DNA from: Eggerthellaceae bacterium | Lineage (GTDB): Bacteria > Actinomycetota > Coriobacteriia > Coriobacteriales > Eggerthellaceae | Direction: 5' to 3' | Assembly (NCBI GenBank): GCA_900754495.1 | Contig: CAAEDC010000226.1 | Location: 1-5,471 of the forward strand | Length of the DNA stretch: 5,471 nucleotides | In this document: piece by piece, positions 1-5,471 of the stretch | Position numbering within the stretch: position 1 is the first letter of the stretch | Layout: each line of letters starts with the position of its first letter | Program-made: the position numbers and the translations under genes | Notes under the pieces: model-generated | What the model was told of the DNA's origin: nothing | The model's database searches: none | Seen by the model: only the letters and a program-made list of their open reading frames with translations

Positions 1-173
1 ACGGCGGAACGAGCCGACGCTGCGAGGCGCCGATGCACCCCCGCTTCGCACGATCCCGGAGGCTCGCGCACCGAAGTGCGCTTCGCCTCCGCGATCCCGC
101 GAATCGAGGGCACCTCGACGCCTCTCGCTGACTTGGCGTCCAAATTTACCGTTCCCTTTCTAGAAAGATAGCC
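1..173. other. Intergenic region upstream of the first gene
   Basis: No coding region is supported here. The stretch contains a 23-bp sequence shared with the purL 3' flank (2-24), a two-part hairpin (58-63 with 85-90, and 66-71 with 76-81, tetraloop CGAA) and a small hairpin (104-109 with 113-118, loop GCA). Neither hairpin is followed by a T run, so neither is a clear intrinsic terminator. The last 35 bases before the gene are more A/T-rich, as expected of a promoter region. A TTGGCG at 133-138 could be a -35 box, but no good -10 box lies 16-18 bases further on, so I do not call a promoter. Confidence 0.5.
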
Positions 174-827
174 ATGTCCCAACGCAACCCCATGAACGAG
201 CGCTACCAGAACGACGAGCATCAAGGCAAGACGCGCAAGAGCGCTGCGTCCGCGAAGCCCAAGAGCGCGGCGGCGTCCTCGGTCTACATCAAGCCCAAGA
301 CCAAGACCAAAGCCGACAAGAAGGCGGCCCGTCGCGCCGAGCGCCAGAAGCAGGCCGAGCTGGAGCGCAAGTACGCCAATCCTCCCACCGAGGAGTACAA
401 GCGCCTCCGCAAGATCTGGTGGGTGCTGCTGATCGGCGCCATCGCCTGCTTGGCGCTGTCGTTCTTCCTGCGCGACTCGCTGGGCGAGTTCGGCTTCATG
501 GTGATCCTGGTCCTGTCGTATGTGTTCATCATCGCCGCGTTGTGGCTCGAGTTCTCCAAGATGAAGAAGGTGCGCCGCGCGTACCAGGAGAAGATGGAGG
601 CAAAGAAGACCAAGGCCCAGCGTGCCCAGGAGCGCCGCGAGAAGGCCGAGGCCAAGGCGGCGAAGGCCGAAGCCGAGAAGAAGTACGAGGAGGCCAAGGC
701 GTCCGAGGCGGAGAAGAAGTCCAAGGGCGTGCTCAGCGGCCTGTTCGGCGGCAAGAAGAAGGCGGCGGAGGCTGCCGAAGGCGATGCCGCGGAGGCCGAG
801 GCGGCGAAAGGCGCTTCCGAGAAGTAG
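174..827 (+). CDS. Hypothetical two-helix membrane protein with Lys/Ala/Glu-rich tails
   Basis: I do not recognise this 217-residue protein and assign it no function. Residues 1-80 are hydrophilic and strongly basic (many K, R, A). Two hydrophobic segments follow, at about 81-99 (IWWVLLIGAIACLALSFFL) and 105-127, joined by a very short loop (RDSLGE). From 128 to the end the chain is rich in K, A and E and is probably helical or coiled-coil, broken by a Gly-rich patch near 185-195 (GVLSGLFGGKKK). Basic residues flank both helices, so by the positive-inside rule both termini should face the cytoplasm with a small external hairpin. There is no signal peptide. The ATG at 174 is preceded by a weak purine-rich stretch (GAAAGA, 163-168). 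The in-frame ATG at 192 has no better site. The gene is monocistronic as far as visible, with a terminator right after it. The base composition matches purL, so it is probably native. The composition of the tails makes family matches by simple search unreliable. Confidence 0.8.
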   Translation: MSQRNPMNERYQNDEHQGKTRKSAASAKPKSAAASSVYIKPKTKTKADKKAARRAERQKQAELERKYANPPTEEYKRLRKIWWVLLIGAIACLALSFFLRDSLGEFGFMVILVLSYVFIIAALWLEFSKMKKVRRAYQEKMEAKKTKAQRAQERREKAEAKAAKAEAEKKYEEAKASEAEKKSKGVLSGLFGGKKKAAEAAEGDAAEAEAAKGASEK

Positions 828-852
828 AGCTGTTCATATCATGCGATGACCG

Positions 853-897
853 AGGCGGGTGCTGTGCGACGAATCGCGCGGCACCCGCCTTTTTTCT
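853..897 (+). terminator. Intrinsic terminator of the first gene
   Basis: The arm at 853-862 (AGGCGGGTGC) is exactly complementary to 881-890 (GCACCCGCCT). The stem continues inward through 863-869 with 874-880, including two G-T wobbles, to a CGAA loop at 870-873. This gives a stem of about 17 bp. A run of six T at 890-895 follows directly. It lies 25 bases after the stop codon at 825-827. It should separate transcription of the membrane protein gene from purL, so purL needs its own promoter in the 86-base gap that follows. Confidence 0.9.
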
Positions 898-938
898 TCA
901 GATCGAACGGGGCGCGCCGCAGATGAGCGCCGGTGTCG

Positions 939-944
939 TATCAT
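939..944 (+). promoter_or_regulatory. Possible -10 box for purL
   Basis: TATCAT matches four of six bases of the TATAAT consensus. It lies 40 bases before the purL start codon and would place transcription initiation around 950, inside the palindrome at 947-972. The bases 16-18 upstream (about 916-921) do not resemble TTGACA, so the call rests on the -10 match and on the need for a promoter between the upstream terminator and purL. Confidence 0.3.
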
Positions 945-946
945 GG

Positions 947-972
947 TTCCAACTGGAAATTTGCAGTTGGAA
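947..972. promoter_or_regulatory. 26-bp palindrome in the purL leader, candidate operator or RNA hairpin
   Basis: TTCCAACTG at 947-955 is exactly complementary to CAGTTGGAA at 964-972. The centre AAATTT at 957-962 is also self-complementary, so 24 of the 26 positions fit one dyad and only the G/G pair (956, 963) fails. It sits 12 bases upstream of the purL ATG and its right end overlaps the start of the purine-rich ribosome binding region. As DNA it could bind a dimeric repressor. As RNA it would form a 9-bp hairpin beside the Shine-Dalgarno sequence. It does not look like the E. coli PurR site or the Bacillus PurBox, so the regulator is unknown. Confidence 0.5.
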
Positions 973-980
973 GGGTGGAG
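971..980 (+). promoter_or_regulatory. Ribosome binding region that decides the purL start
   Basis: AAGGGTGGAG lies just before the ATG at 984. The AAGGG part is 8 bases from the start codon and the GGAG part is 3 bases away. No comparable sequence precedes the in-frame GTG at 933, which supports 984 as the true start. Confidence 0.65.
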
Positions 981-983
981 CGA

Positions 984-3900
984 ATGGTTTCCCGCGTCTA
1001 TGTTGAAAAGAAGCCCGGGTTCGACGTCGAAGCGAAGCGGCTTGCCGCCGAGCTGCGCGATATCCTGGGGATCGATGCGCTTTCGGGCGTGCGCCTTTTG
1101 AACCGCTATGACGTGGAGGGCATCTCCGCCGAGCTGTTCGAGCAGTGCGTGCCGACGGTGTTCAGCGAACCGCAGTCCGACGACGTCCTGCGCGAGCTGC
1201 CCGACGCGCAGGGCGCCGCGGTGTTCGCGGTGGAGTATCTTCCCGGCCAGTTCGACCAGCGCGCCGACAGCGCCAGCGAGTGCATTCAGCTGATCAGCCA
1301 GGGCGAGCGCCCCGAGGTGCGCTCCGCGAAGGTGTACTACCTGCAGGGAGATCTGACCGAGCAGGACATCGACGCCATCAAGCACTACGTGATCAACCCC
1401 GTCGAGGCGCGCGAGGCGTCCATGGCCGAGCGCGATACGCTGGCCCTTGAGGTCGCGCAGCCCGATCCGGTGGAGGTGCTCGAGGGCTTCCGCGAGCTCG
1501 ACGAAGAGGACTTGGCGGCGTTCATCGCCGAGCGCGGGCTGGCGATGGATTTGGCCGACATCGTGTTCTTCCAGAAGTATTTCCGCGACGAGGAGCACCG
1601 CGATCCCACGATCACCGAGGTCAAGGTGGTCGACACCTACTGGTCCGATCATTGCCGCCACACCACGTTCGGCACCGTGCTCGACGAGGTCACCTTCGAT
1701 GACGCCGTGGTCGAGGAGGCGTTCGCGAAGTACCTCGAGATGCGCCACGAGCTGGGGCGCGACGAGAAGCCGGTCTGCCTGATGGACATGGGCACCATCG
1801 GCGCGAAGTACCTGAAATCCAAGGGCATCCTGACCAACCTCGACGAATCCGAGGAGATCAACGCCTGCACCGTCAAGGTGAAGGTCGACGTGGACGGCGT
1901 CGACGAGGACTGGCTGTTCCTGTTCAAGAACGAGACGCACAACCATCCCACCGAGATCGAGCCGTTCGGCGGCGCCGCGACGTGCGTGGGCGGCGCGATC
2001 CGCGATCCGTTGAGCGGCCGCAGCTACGTGTACCAGGCGATGCGCGTCACCGGCGCGGGCGATCCCACGGTTCCGGTGGAGCAGACGCTTGCGGGCAAGC
2101 TGCCGCAGCGCAAGATCGTCACCGAGGCCGCGGCGGGCTATTCGTCCTACGGCAACCAGATCGGCCTGGCGACCGGCCAGGTGCACGAGCTGTATCATCC
2201 CGGCTATGTGGCCAAACGCATGGAGGTGGGCGCCGTCGTGGGCGCCGCCCCCGCCAAGAACGTGCGCCGCGAGTGCCCCGCTCCGGGAGATGTGGTCGTG
2301 CTCTTGGGCGGCCGCACGGGCCGCGACGGCATCGGCGGCGCGACGGGCTCGTCCAAGGCCCAGAGCACGGCGAGCGTCGAGGAGTGCGGAGCCGAGGTGC
2401 AGAAGGGCAACGCGCCGGTCGAGCGCAAGCTGCAGCGCCTGTTCCGCCGCACCGATGCCTGTCGCCTGATCAAGCGCTGCAATGACTTCGGCGCCGGCGG
2501 CGTGAGCGTCGCCATCGGCGAGCTGTGCGACGGCATCGCGGTGAACCTGGACGTGGTGCCCAAGAAGTACGACGGCCTCGACGGCACCGAGCTGGCGATC
2601 GCCGAGAGCCAGGAGCGCATGGCCGTGGCTCTGGCAGCGGAGGACGTCGAGGAGTTTTTGGGCTACGCGCGCGAGGAGAACCTGGAGGCCACGGTGGTCG
2701 CCAAGGTCACCGAGGAACCGCGCATGCGCATGACGTGGCGCGGCGACACCATCGTCGACCTGTCCCGCGCGTTCCTCGCGAGCAACGGCGCGCCCAAGCA
2801 CCAGAAGGCGCACGTCGGGCTTCAGGGCGTCGCCCCCATCGATCCTGACGACGAGCTCGCCGACGCGATCCGGGAGGAGCTCGGCAGCCTCGACGACGTC
2901 TACGTGAGCACGGTGCCCCTCATCCCGGGCTCGGAGGACGGCGAGTCCTTCGCGGACGCCATGCGCGCTTTGGCGGGCGATCTGAACGTGTGCTCCAACA
3001 AGGGCCTCTCCGAGCGGTTCGACTCGACCATCGGCGCGGCGACCGTGCTGATGCCGTTCGGCGGCAAGACGCAGCTCACGCCCGCGCAGGCGATGGTCGC
3101 CAAGTTCCCGGTCTTCGGCGAGACGACGAAGGTCTCGGCGATGGCATGGGGCTTCAACCCCTACATCATGGAGGCCGACCAGTTCCGCGGCGCCTACCTC
3201 TCCGTGGTCGAGAGCGTGGCGAAGCTGATCGCGACCGGCTTCTCCCGCAAGACGATGTACCTCAGCTTCCAGGAGTACTTCGAGAAGCTGCGCGACGAGG
3301 CTGAGCGCTGGGGCAAGCCGGTGGCCGCCGTCCTAGGCGCGCTGATGGCGCAGGTCGACCTGGGCGTGGGCGCGATCGGCGGCAAGGACTCGATGTCCGG
3401 CTCCTTCGAGGATCTGGACGTGCCGCCCACGCTGATCTCGTTCGCCGTCGCCACCGGCAAGGTCGACGACGTCGTGTCCCCCGAGTTCAAGGGCGCCGGG
3501 CATCGCGTGGCGCTCATCCAGCCCGCGTATCGCGAGGACGGCCTGCTGCCCGAGACGGAATCCCTGATCGCGGTGTTCGACGGGGTGGAGGAGCTTGCGC
3601 GTTCGGGCGCGGTGCTCTCCGCGTCGACCGCCGGGTTCGGCGGCATGGCCGAGGCCGTGTTCAAGGCGTGCTTGGGCAACCGCATCGGCTTCGCTGTTTC
3701 GGATGATTACTACGAGGGCGAGTGCTGCGAGCTGTTCGACCATGCGTATGGCAGCTTCATCGTCGAGCTCGCCGACGGGTGCGAGCTGCCCGCCATCGAG
3801 GGCGCGACCGTCATCGAGCTGGGCCGCACCACCGAGGCGTACGAGCTTTGCGCCTACGACGAGACGGTCGATCTCGCCGAGCTGCAGGAGACGTGGGAGC

Positions 3901-4823
3901 ACGGCATCGAGAACGTCTTCCCGTACCGCACCTCCGAGGAGGAGCGCGCCGCGGCGCCGGCGGTCGAGCCGGTGTCGTTCACGACGGTGCTGCCGCATAT
4001 CTACGAGGGTCCGCTGGTGTCGGCGAAGCCGCGCGTGGTCATCCCGGTGTTCCCCGGCAACAACTGCGAGTACGACACGGCGCGCGCGTTCGAGCGCGTG
4101 GGCGCCGTCGCGGACGTGTTCGTCGTCAACAACCTGACGCCCGCCGCGGTCGCCGAGAGCACGCGCGAGCTGGCGCGCCGCATCCGCGAGAGCCAGATCG
4201 TCATGATACCCGGCGGCTTCTCCGGCGGCGACGAGCCCGACGGCTCGGCCAAGTTCATCACCGCGTTCTTCCGCGCGCCCGAGGTCACCGAGGCGGTGCG
4301 CGAGCTGCTGCAGAAGCGCGACGGTTTGATGCTGGGCATCTGCAACGGCTTCCAGGCGCTCGTCAAGCTGGGGCTGGTGCCCTACGGCGACATCCGCCCG
4401 ATGGACGCGGATTGCGCGACGCTGACGTTCAACACCATCGGCCGCCACCAGAGCCGCCTGGTGCGCACGCGCGTCGCCTCGAGCCTGTCGCCGTGGCTGT
4501 CCGAGTGCAAGGTGGGCGACGTGCATACGGTCGCCATCAGTCATGGCGAGGGCCGCTTCGTGGCACCGCAGGCGCTGCTGGACAAGCTGGTGGCGAACGG
4601 CCAGGTCGCCACGCAGTACGTCGACGCGTCGGGCGCTCCGTCGATGGATCTGGACGTGAACCCCAACGGATCGCTGCTGGCGATCGAGGGCATCACGAGC
4701 CCCGACGGCCGCGTGTTCGGCAAGATGGGCCACTCCGAGCGCTCGGGCGCGGGTCTCTACAAGAACGTTCCCGGCGACCTGTACCAGCCCATCTTCGAGA
4801 GCGGCGTCAAGTATTTCCGCTGA
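984..4823 (+). CDS. purL: Phosphoribosylformylglycinamidine synthase, single-chain PurL with glutaminase domain
   Basis: This cytoplasmic enzyme of de novo purine synthesis converts FGAR, glutamine and ATP to FGAM, glutamate, ADP and phosphate. At 1279 residues it is a complete PurS-PurL-PurQ-type fusion, close in length to the roughly 1240-residue enzymes of streptococci and clostridia. Domains in order are a PurS-like N-terminus (about 1-150), a linker ending in WSDHCRH (220-226), the first synthetase half with KNETHNHP (315-322) and GGRTGRDGIGGATGSS (442-457), NDFGAGGV from N500, and AESQERM (540-546). The second half has SNKGL (671-675) and GGKDSM (799-804). The class I glutaminase domain covers about 1016-1279. 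Its nucleophile is C1120 in GICNGFQ, and H1250 and E1252 in GHSER complete the triad. HGEGRF starts at H1187. Every expected motif is intact and there is no frameshift. The reading frame opens 17 codons earlier at GTG 933, but that start lacks a ribosome binding site, while ATG 984 has one and begins at the conserved N-terminal strand (MVSRVYVEKKPGFD). No other pur gene lies in the window. A strong terminator precedes the gene and another follows it, so it is probably transcribed alone. Confidence 0.97.
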   Translation: MVSRVYVEKKPGFDVEAKRLAAELRDILGIDALSGVRLLNRYDVEGISAELFEQCVPTVFSEPQSDDVLRELPDAQGAAVFAVEYLPGQFDQRADSASECIQLISQGERPEVRSAKVYYLQGDLTEQDIDAIKHYVINPVEAREASMAERDTLALEVAQPDPVEVLEGFRELDEEDLAAFIAERGLAMDLADIVFFQKYFRDEEHRDPTITEVKVVDTYWSDHCRHTTFGTVLDEVTFDDAVVEEAFAKYLEMRHELGRDEKPVCLMDMGTIGAKYLKSKGILTNLDESEEINACTVKVKVDVDGVDEDWLFLFKNETHNHPTEIEPFGGAATCVGGAIRDPLSGRSYVYQAMRVTGAGDPTVPVEQTLAGKLPQRKIVTEAAAGYSSYGNQIGLATGQVHELYHPGYVAKRMEVGAVVGAAPAKNVRRECPAPGDVVVLLGGRTGRDGIGGATGSSKAQSTASVEECGAEVQKGNAPVERKLQRLFRRTDACRLIKRCNDFGAGGVSVAIGELCDGIAVNLDVVPKKYDGLDGTELAIAESQERMAVALAAEDVEEFLGYAREENLEATVVAKVTEEPRMRMTWRGDTIVDLSRAFLASNGAPKHQKAHVGLQGVAPIDPDDELADAIREELGSLDDVYVSTVPLIPGSEDGESFADAMRALAGDLNVCSNKGLSERFDSTIGAATVLMPFGGKTQLTPAQAMVAKFPVFGETTKVSAMAWGFNPYIMEADQFRGAYLSVVESVAKLIATGFSRKTMYLSFQEYFEKLRDEAERWGKPVAAVLGALMAQVDLGVGAIGGKDSMSGSFEDLDVPPTLISFAVATGKVDDVVSPEFKGAGHRVALIQPAYREDGLLPETESLIAVFDGVEELARSGAVLSASTAGFGGMAEAVFKACLGNRIGFAVSDDYYEGECCELFDHAYGSFIVELADGCELPAIEGATVIELGRTTEAYELCAYDETVDLAELQETWEHGIENVFPYRTSEEERAAAPAVEPVSFTTVLPHIYEGPLVSAKPRVVIPVFPGNNCEYDTARAFERVGAVADVFVVNNLTPAAVAESTRELARRIRESQIVMIPGGFSGGDEPDGSAKFITAFFRAPEVTEAVRELLQKRDGLMLGICNGFQALVKLGLVPYGDIRPMDADCATLTFNTIGRHQSRLVRTRVASSLSPWLSECKVGDVHTVAISHGEGRFVAPQALLDKLVANGQVATQYVDASGAPSMDLDVNPNGSLLAIEGITSPDGRVFGKMGHSERSGAGLYKNVPGDLYQPIFESGVKYFR

Positions 4824-4832
4824 TCTGACGAT

Positions 4833-4872
4833 CGGCGGAAGCGGCCGACGCTGCGGCCGCGCTGACGCTGCG
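4833..4872. repeat. Repeated GC-rich motif after purL, second copy of the 23-bp sequence at 2-24
   Basis: Positions 4833-4855 match 2-24 at 20 of 23 bases. CGGCGGAA and GCCGACGCTGCG are identical in both, and only the three bases between them differ. The nonamer GACGCTGCG occurs a third time at 4864-4872, 17 bases after its copy at 4847-4855. Both long copies lie in non-coding DNA, this one 9 bases after the purL stop. It may be a short dispersed intergenic repeat. The function is unknown. Confidence 0.45.
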
Positions 4873-4887
4873 AACGACAGGGGATAA

Positions 4888-4926
4888 CAAGAAGGCCGGA
4901 GGGCGAGCCTCCGGCCTTCTTGCGTT
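4888..4926 (+). terminator. Intrinsic terminator of purL, possibly bidirectional
   Basis: CAAGAAGGCCGGAGG at 4888-4902 is perfectly complementary to 4908-4922, giving a 15-bp stem with a GCGAG loop. The outer stem is A/G-rich on the left and T/C-rich on the right. The downstream sequence (TTCTTGCGTTT) is only moderately T-rich, so termination depends on the very stable stem. It lies 64 bases after the purL stop codon. The region lies between two convergent genes and the stem is symmetric, so it may also stop transcription from the opposite strand. Confidence 0.8.
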
Positions 4927-4943
4927 TCGGGCTTTGTCAGGCG

Positions 4944-4976
4944 AATGAGAAAAAGTGACTGTCCTTTTTTCTCATT
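4944..4976. repeat. A/T-armed palindrome, REP-like candidate overlapping the moaE stop
   Basis: AATGAGAAAAA at 4944-4954 is exactly complementary to 4966-4976. The intervening core reads GTGACTGTCCT and contains the small dyad GAC-T-GTC (4957-4963). The right end covers the last two bases of the TAA stop of the minus-strand gene and supplies an in-frame TGA directly after it. The low-GC arms contrast sharply with the GC-rich surroundings. From memory, similar motifs with a GGACAGTCAC core next to A/T tracts recur between genes in several bacteria, which suggests a REP-type element. It could also act as a weak terminator. Only one copy is visible here. Confidence 0.5.
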
Positions 4977-5370
4977 ACGCGAAGATCTCCTTTTCGACGA
5001 CGAGCTCGTTTTTGATCTTGCCGACGAGCTTTTGCAGCGCATCGATGCAGTTGGGGCGGATATCGGCGCCGATCAGCACGTACATCAGCGAATCGCCCAC
5101 GTTGCATGCGCCCTCGTTGAGCCACGTGCGCACATAGTAGACGCCCGGCCACGTGAGCGCCTCGGCCTCGGCGGCGGCCAGGCCCTCGGCGTCGTAGGAG
5201 AACTCGACCTGCTTGACCTCGCCCAAGCCCTCGACGCCCTCACGCACCTGCTTCTTCGGCGTGATGCGCACGACGCCGTTGTGCGTGAGGAACATGCCGC
5301 ACTGCGCGGCCTTGGGGTCCTGCTTCGCCTCGGCCAGCCACTGATCGATCGACGGTTCCTGCTTTGCCAT
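4975..5370 (-). CDS. moaE: MoaE-family molybdopterin synthase catalytic subunit, short divergent form
   Basis: In its classical role MoaE pairs with the thiocarboxylated MoaD protein and inserts two sulfurs into precursor Z (cPMP) to make molybdopterin in the cytoplasm. This protein has 131 residues, against about 150 in E. coli. The motif GMFLTHNGVVR (25-35) matches the usual G-x-x-V-x-F-x-G-x-V-R strand, with R35 kept. RTWLNEGACNVGDSLMYVLIGADIR (81-105) matches the HRVG-L-VGE and sAHR region, but both histidines are replaced while R81 and R105 remain. K120 and K127, spaced seven apart, align with E. coli K119 and K126, the catalytic lysines. The Pro and Trp usually between them are Val and Glu. 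The chain ends soon after, lacking the usual C-terminal extension. The ATG has a good ribosome binding site. No moaD, moaA or molybdoenzyme gene is visible in the window. I am fairly sure of the family but less sure that it performs the classical reaction. Confidence 0.8.
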   Translation of the reverse strand: MAKQEPSIDQWLAEAKQDPKAAQCGMFLTHNGVVRITPKKQVREGVEGLGEVKQVEFSYDAEGLAAAEAEALTWPGVYYVRTWLNEGACNVGDSLMYVLIGADIRPNCIDALQKLVGKIKNELVVEKEIFA

Positions 5371-5375
5371 GTTTT

Positions 5376-5384
5376 GCTCCTTTC
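5376..5384 (-). promoter_or_regulatory. Ribosome binding site of moaE
   Basis: On the minus strand the sequence reads GAAAGGAGC, with the AGGAG core at 5381-5377 and six bases between it and the ATG at 5370. This is close to consensus and fixes the start codon. Confidence 0.85.
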
Positions 5385-5471
5385 ACCTGTATGGCGTTTC
5401 CGGTGTCAGGAGAAACGTTCACGCGCGATCCGATGACCGGGACGGGCATTGCGGCGGCGCCGGCGGGCGGG

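Noticed and set aside
284..754. 156-codon minus-strand frame opposite the membrane protein gene
   Set aside because: Its Ser/Ala/Phe-rich translation is what is expected opposite Lys/Ala/Glu codons. There is no ribosome binding site or domain.
898..983. Purine-type riboswitch before purL
   Set aside because: The leader after the upstream terminator is only 86 bases and shows no three-way junction with paired loops. The only structure is the simple palindrome at 947-972.
923..1006. Small open frame (27 codons, ATG 923) overlapping the purL start, as a possible leader peptide
   Set aside because: It has no convincing ribosome binding site and no run of regulatory codons. The upstream T-tailed hairpin precedes it, so it has no attenuator arrangement.
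834..2813. 659-codon open frame on the minus strand, opposite the first half of purL
   Set aside because: It is antisense to conserved purL coding sequence, and its translation is the L/H/A/R/D/V-rich low-complexity type produced opposite genes with strong G/C third positions. It shows no recognisable domain and would have to cross the purL leader and reach the terminator region.
3333..5042. 569-codon open frame on the minus strand, opposite the second half of purL and overlapping the moaE 3' end
   Set aside because: It has the same antisense composition and no motifs, and it runs through the purL terminator hairpin. The conserved proteins on both strands explain this DNA.
5395..5417. Inverted repeat CGTTTC / GAAACG upstream of moaE
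   Set aside because: The arms are only 6 bp with an 11-base spacer and no further symmetry, so chance is a sufficient explanation.
5240..5449. 69-codon minus-strand frame overlapping the moaE start
   Set aside because: It is out of frame with the conserved moaE sequence, is dominated by Arg/Gly/Ala/His once inside moaE, and has no ribosome binding site.
5406..5471. Possible 3' end of an upstream minus-strand gene, an open frame ending in TGA at 5408-5406 with an Arg-rich tail
   Set aside because: Only about 21 codons are visible, with Arg-run composition typical of random GC-rich DNA and no recognisable sequence. The window ends before it can be judged.

Overview
This GC-rich, densely coded window looks like an ordinary chromosomal stretch of an anaerobic Gram-positive gut-type actinomycete, most likely class Coriobacteriia (Eggerthella/Gordonibacter/Adlercreutzia-like). 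That assignment is inferred from three things: the strong G/C third-position bias, the long single-chain FGAM synthase of the type found in clostridia, streptococci and bifidobacteria, and the divergent short MoaE. It rests on protein style rather than a marker gene and is only moderately secure.

Layout. Positions 1-173 are non-coding, with two small hairpins and one copy of a 23-bp sequence that recurs after purL. Positions 174-827 (+) encode an unrecognised 217-residue protein with two membrane helices and long Lys/Ala/Glu-rich cytoplasmic tails. It is closed by a strong intrinsic terminator at 853-897. A short leader (898-983) carries a near-perfect 26-bp palindrome and a ribosome binding site. 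It leads into purL (984-4823, +), a complete 1279-residue fused phosphoribosylformylglycinamidine synthase that carries its own glutaminase domain. After purL come a second copy of the 23-bp sequence, a 15-bp GC-rich terminator hairpin (4888-4922), and an A/T-armed palindrome (4944-4976) that runs into the stop codon of the convergent gene. The last gene (4975-5370, -) is a short MoaE-family protein. The final 100 bases hold its ribosome binding site and nothing else that can be assigned.

The three genes do not form a pathway or a shared operon. The first two are separated by a terminator and the third is convergent. purL works in de novo purine synthesis, and the MoaE-like protein points to molybdenum-cofactor synthesis. 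There is no CRISPR array, tRNA, rRNA, transposase gene or defence system. The items most worth a second look are all non-coding: the dyad in the purL leader, the REP-like palindrome overlapping the moaE stop, and the repeated 23-bp sequence. I found no convincing sign of a wholly new system.
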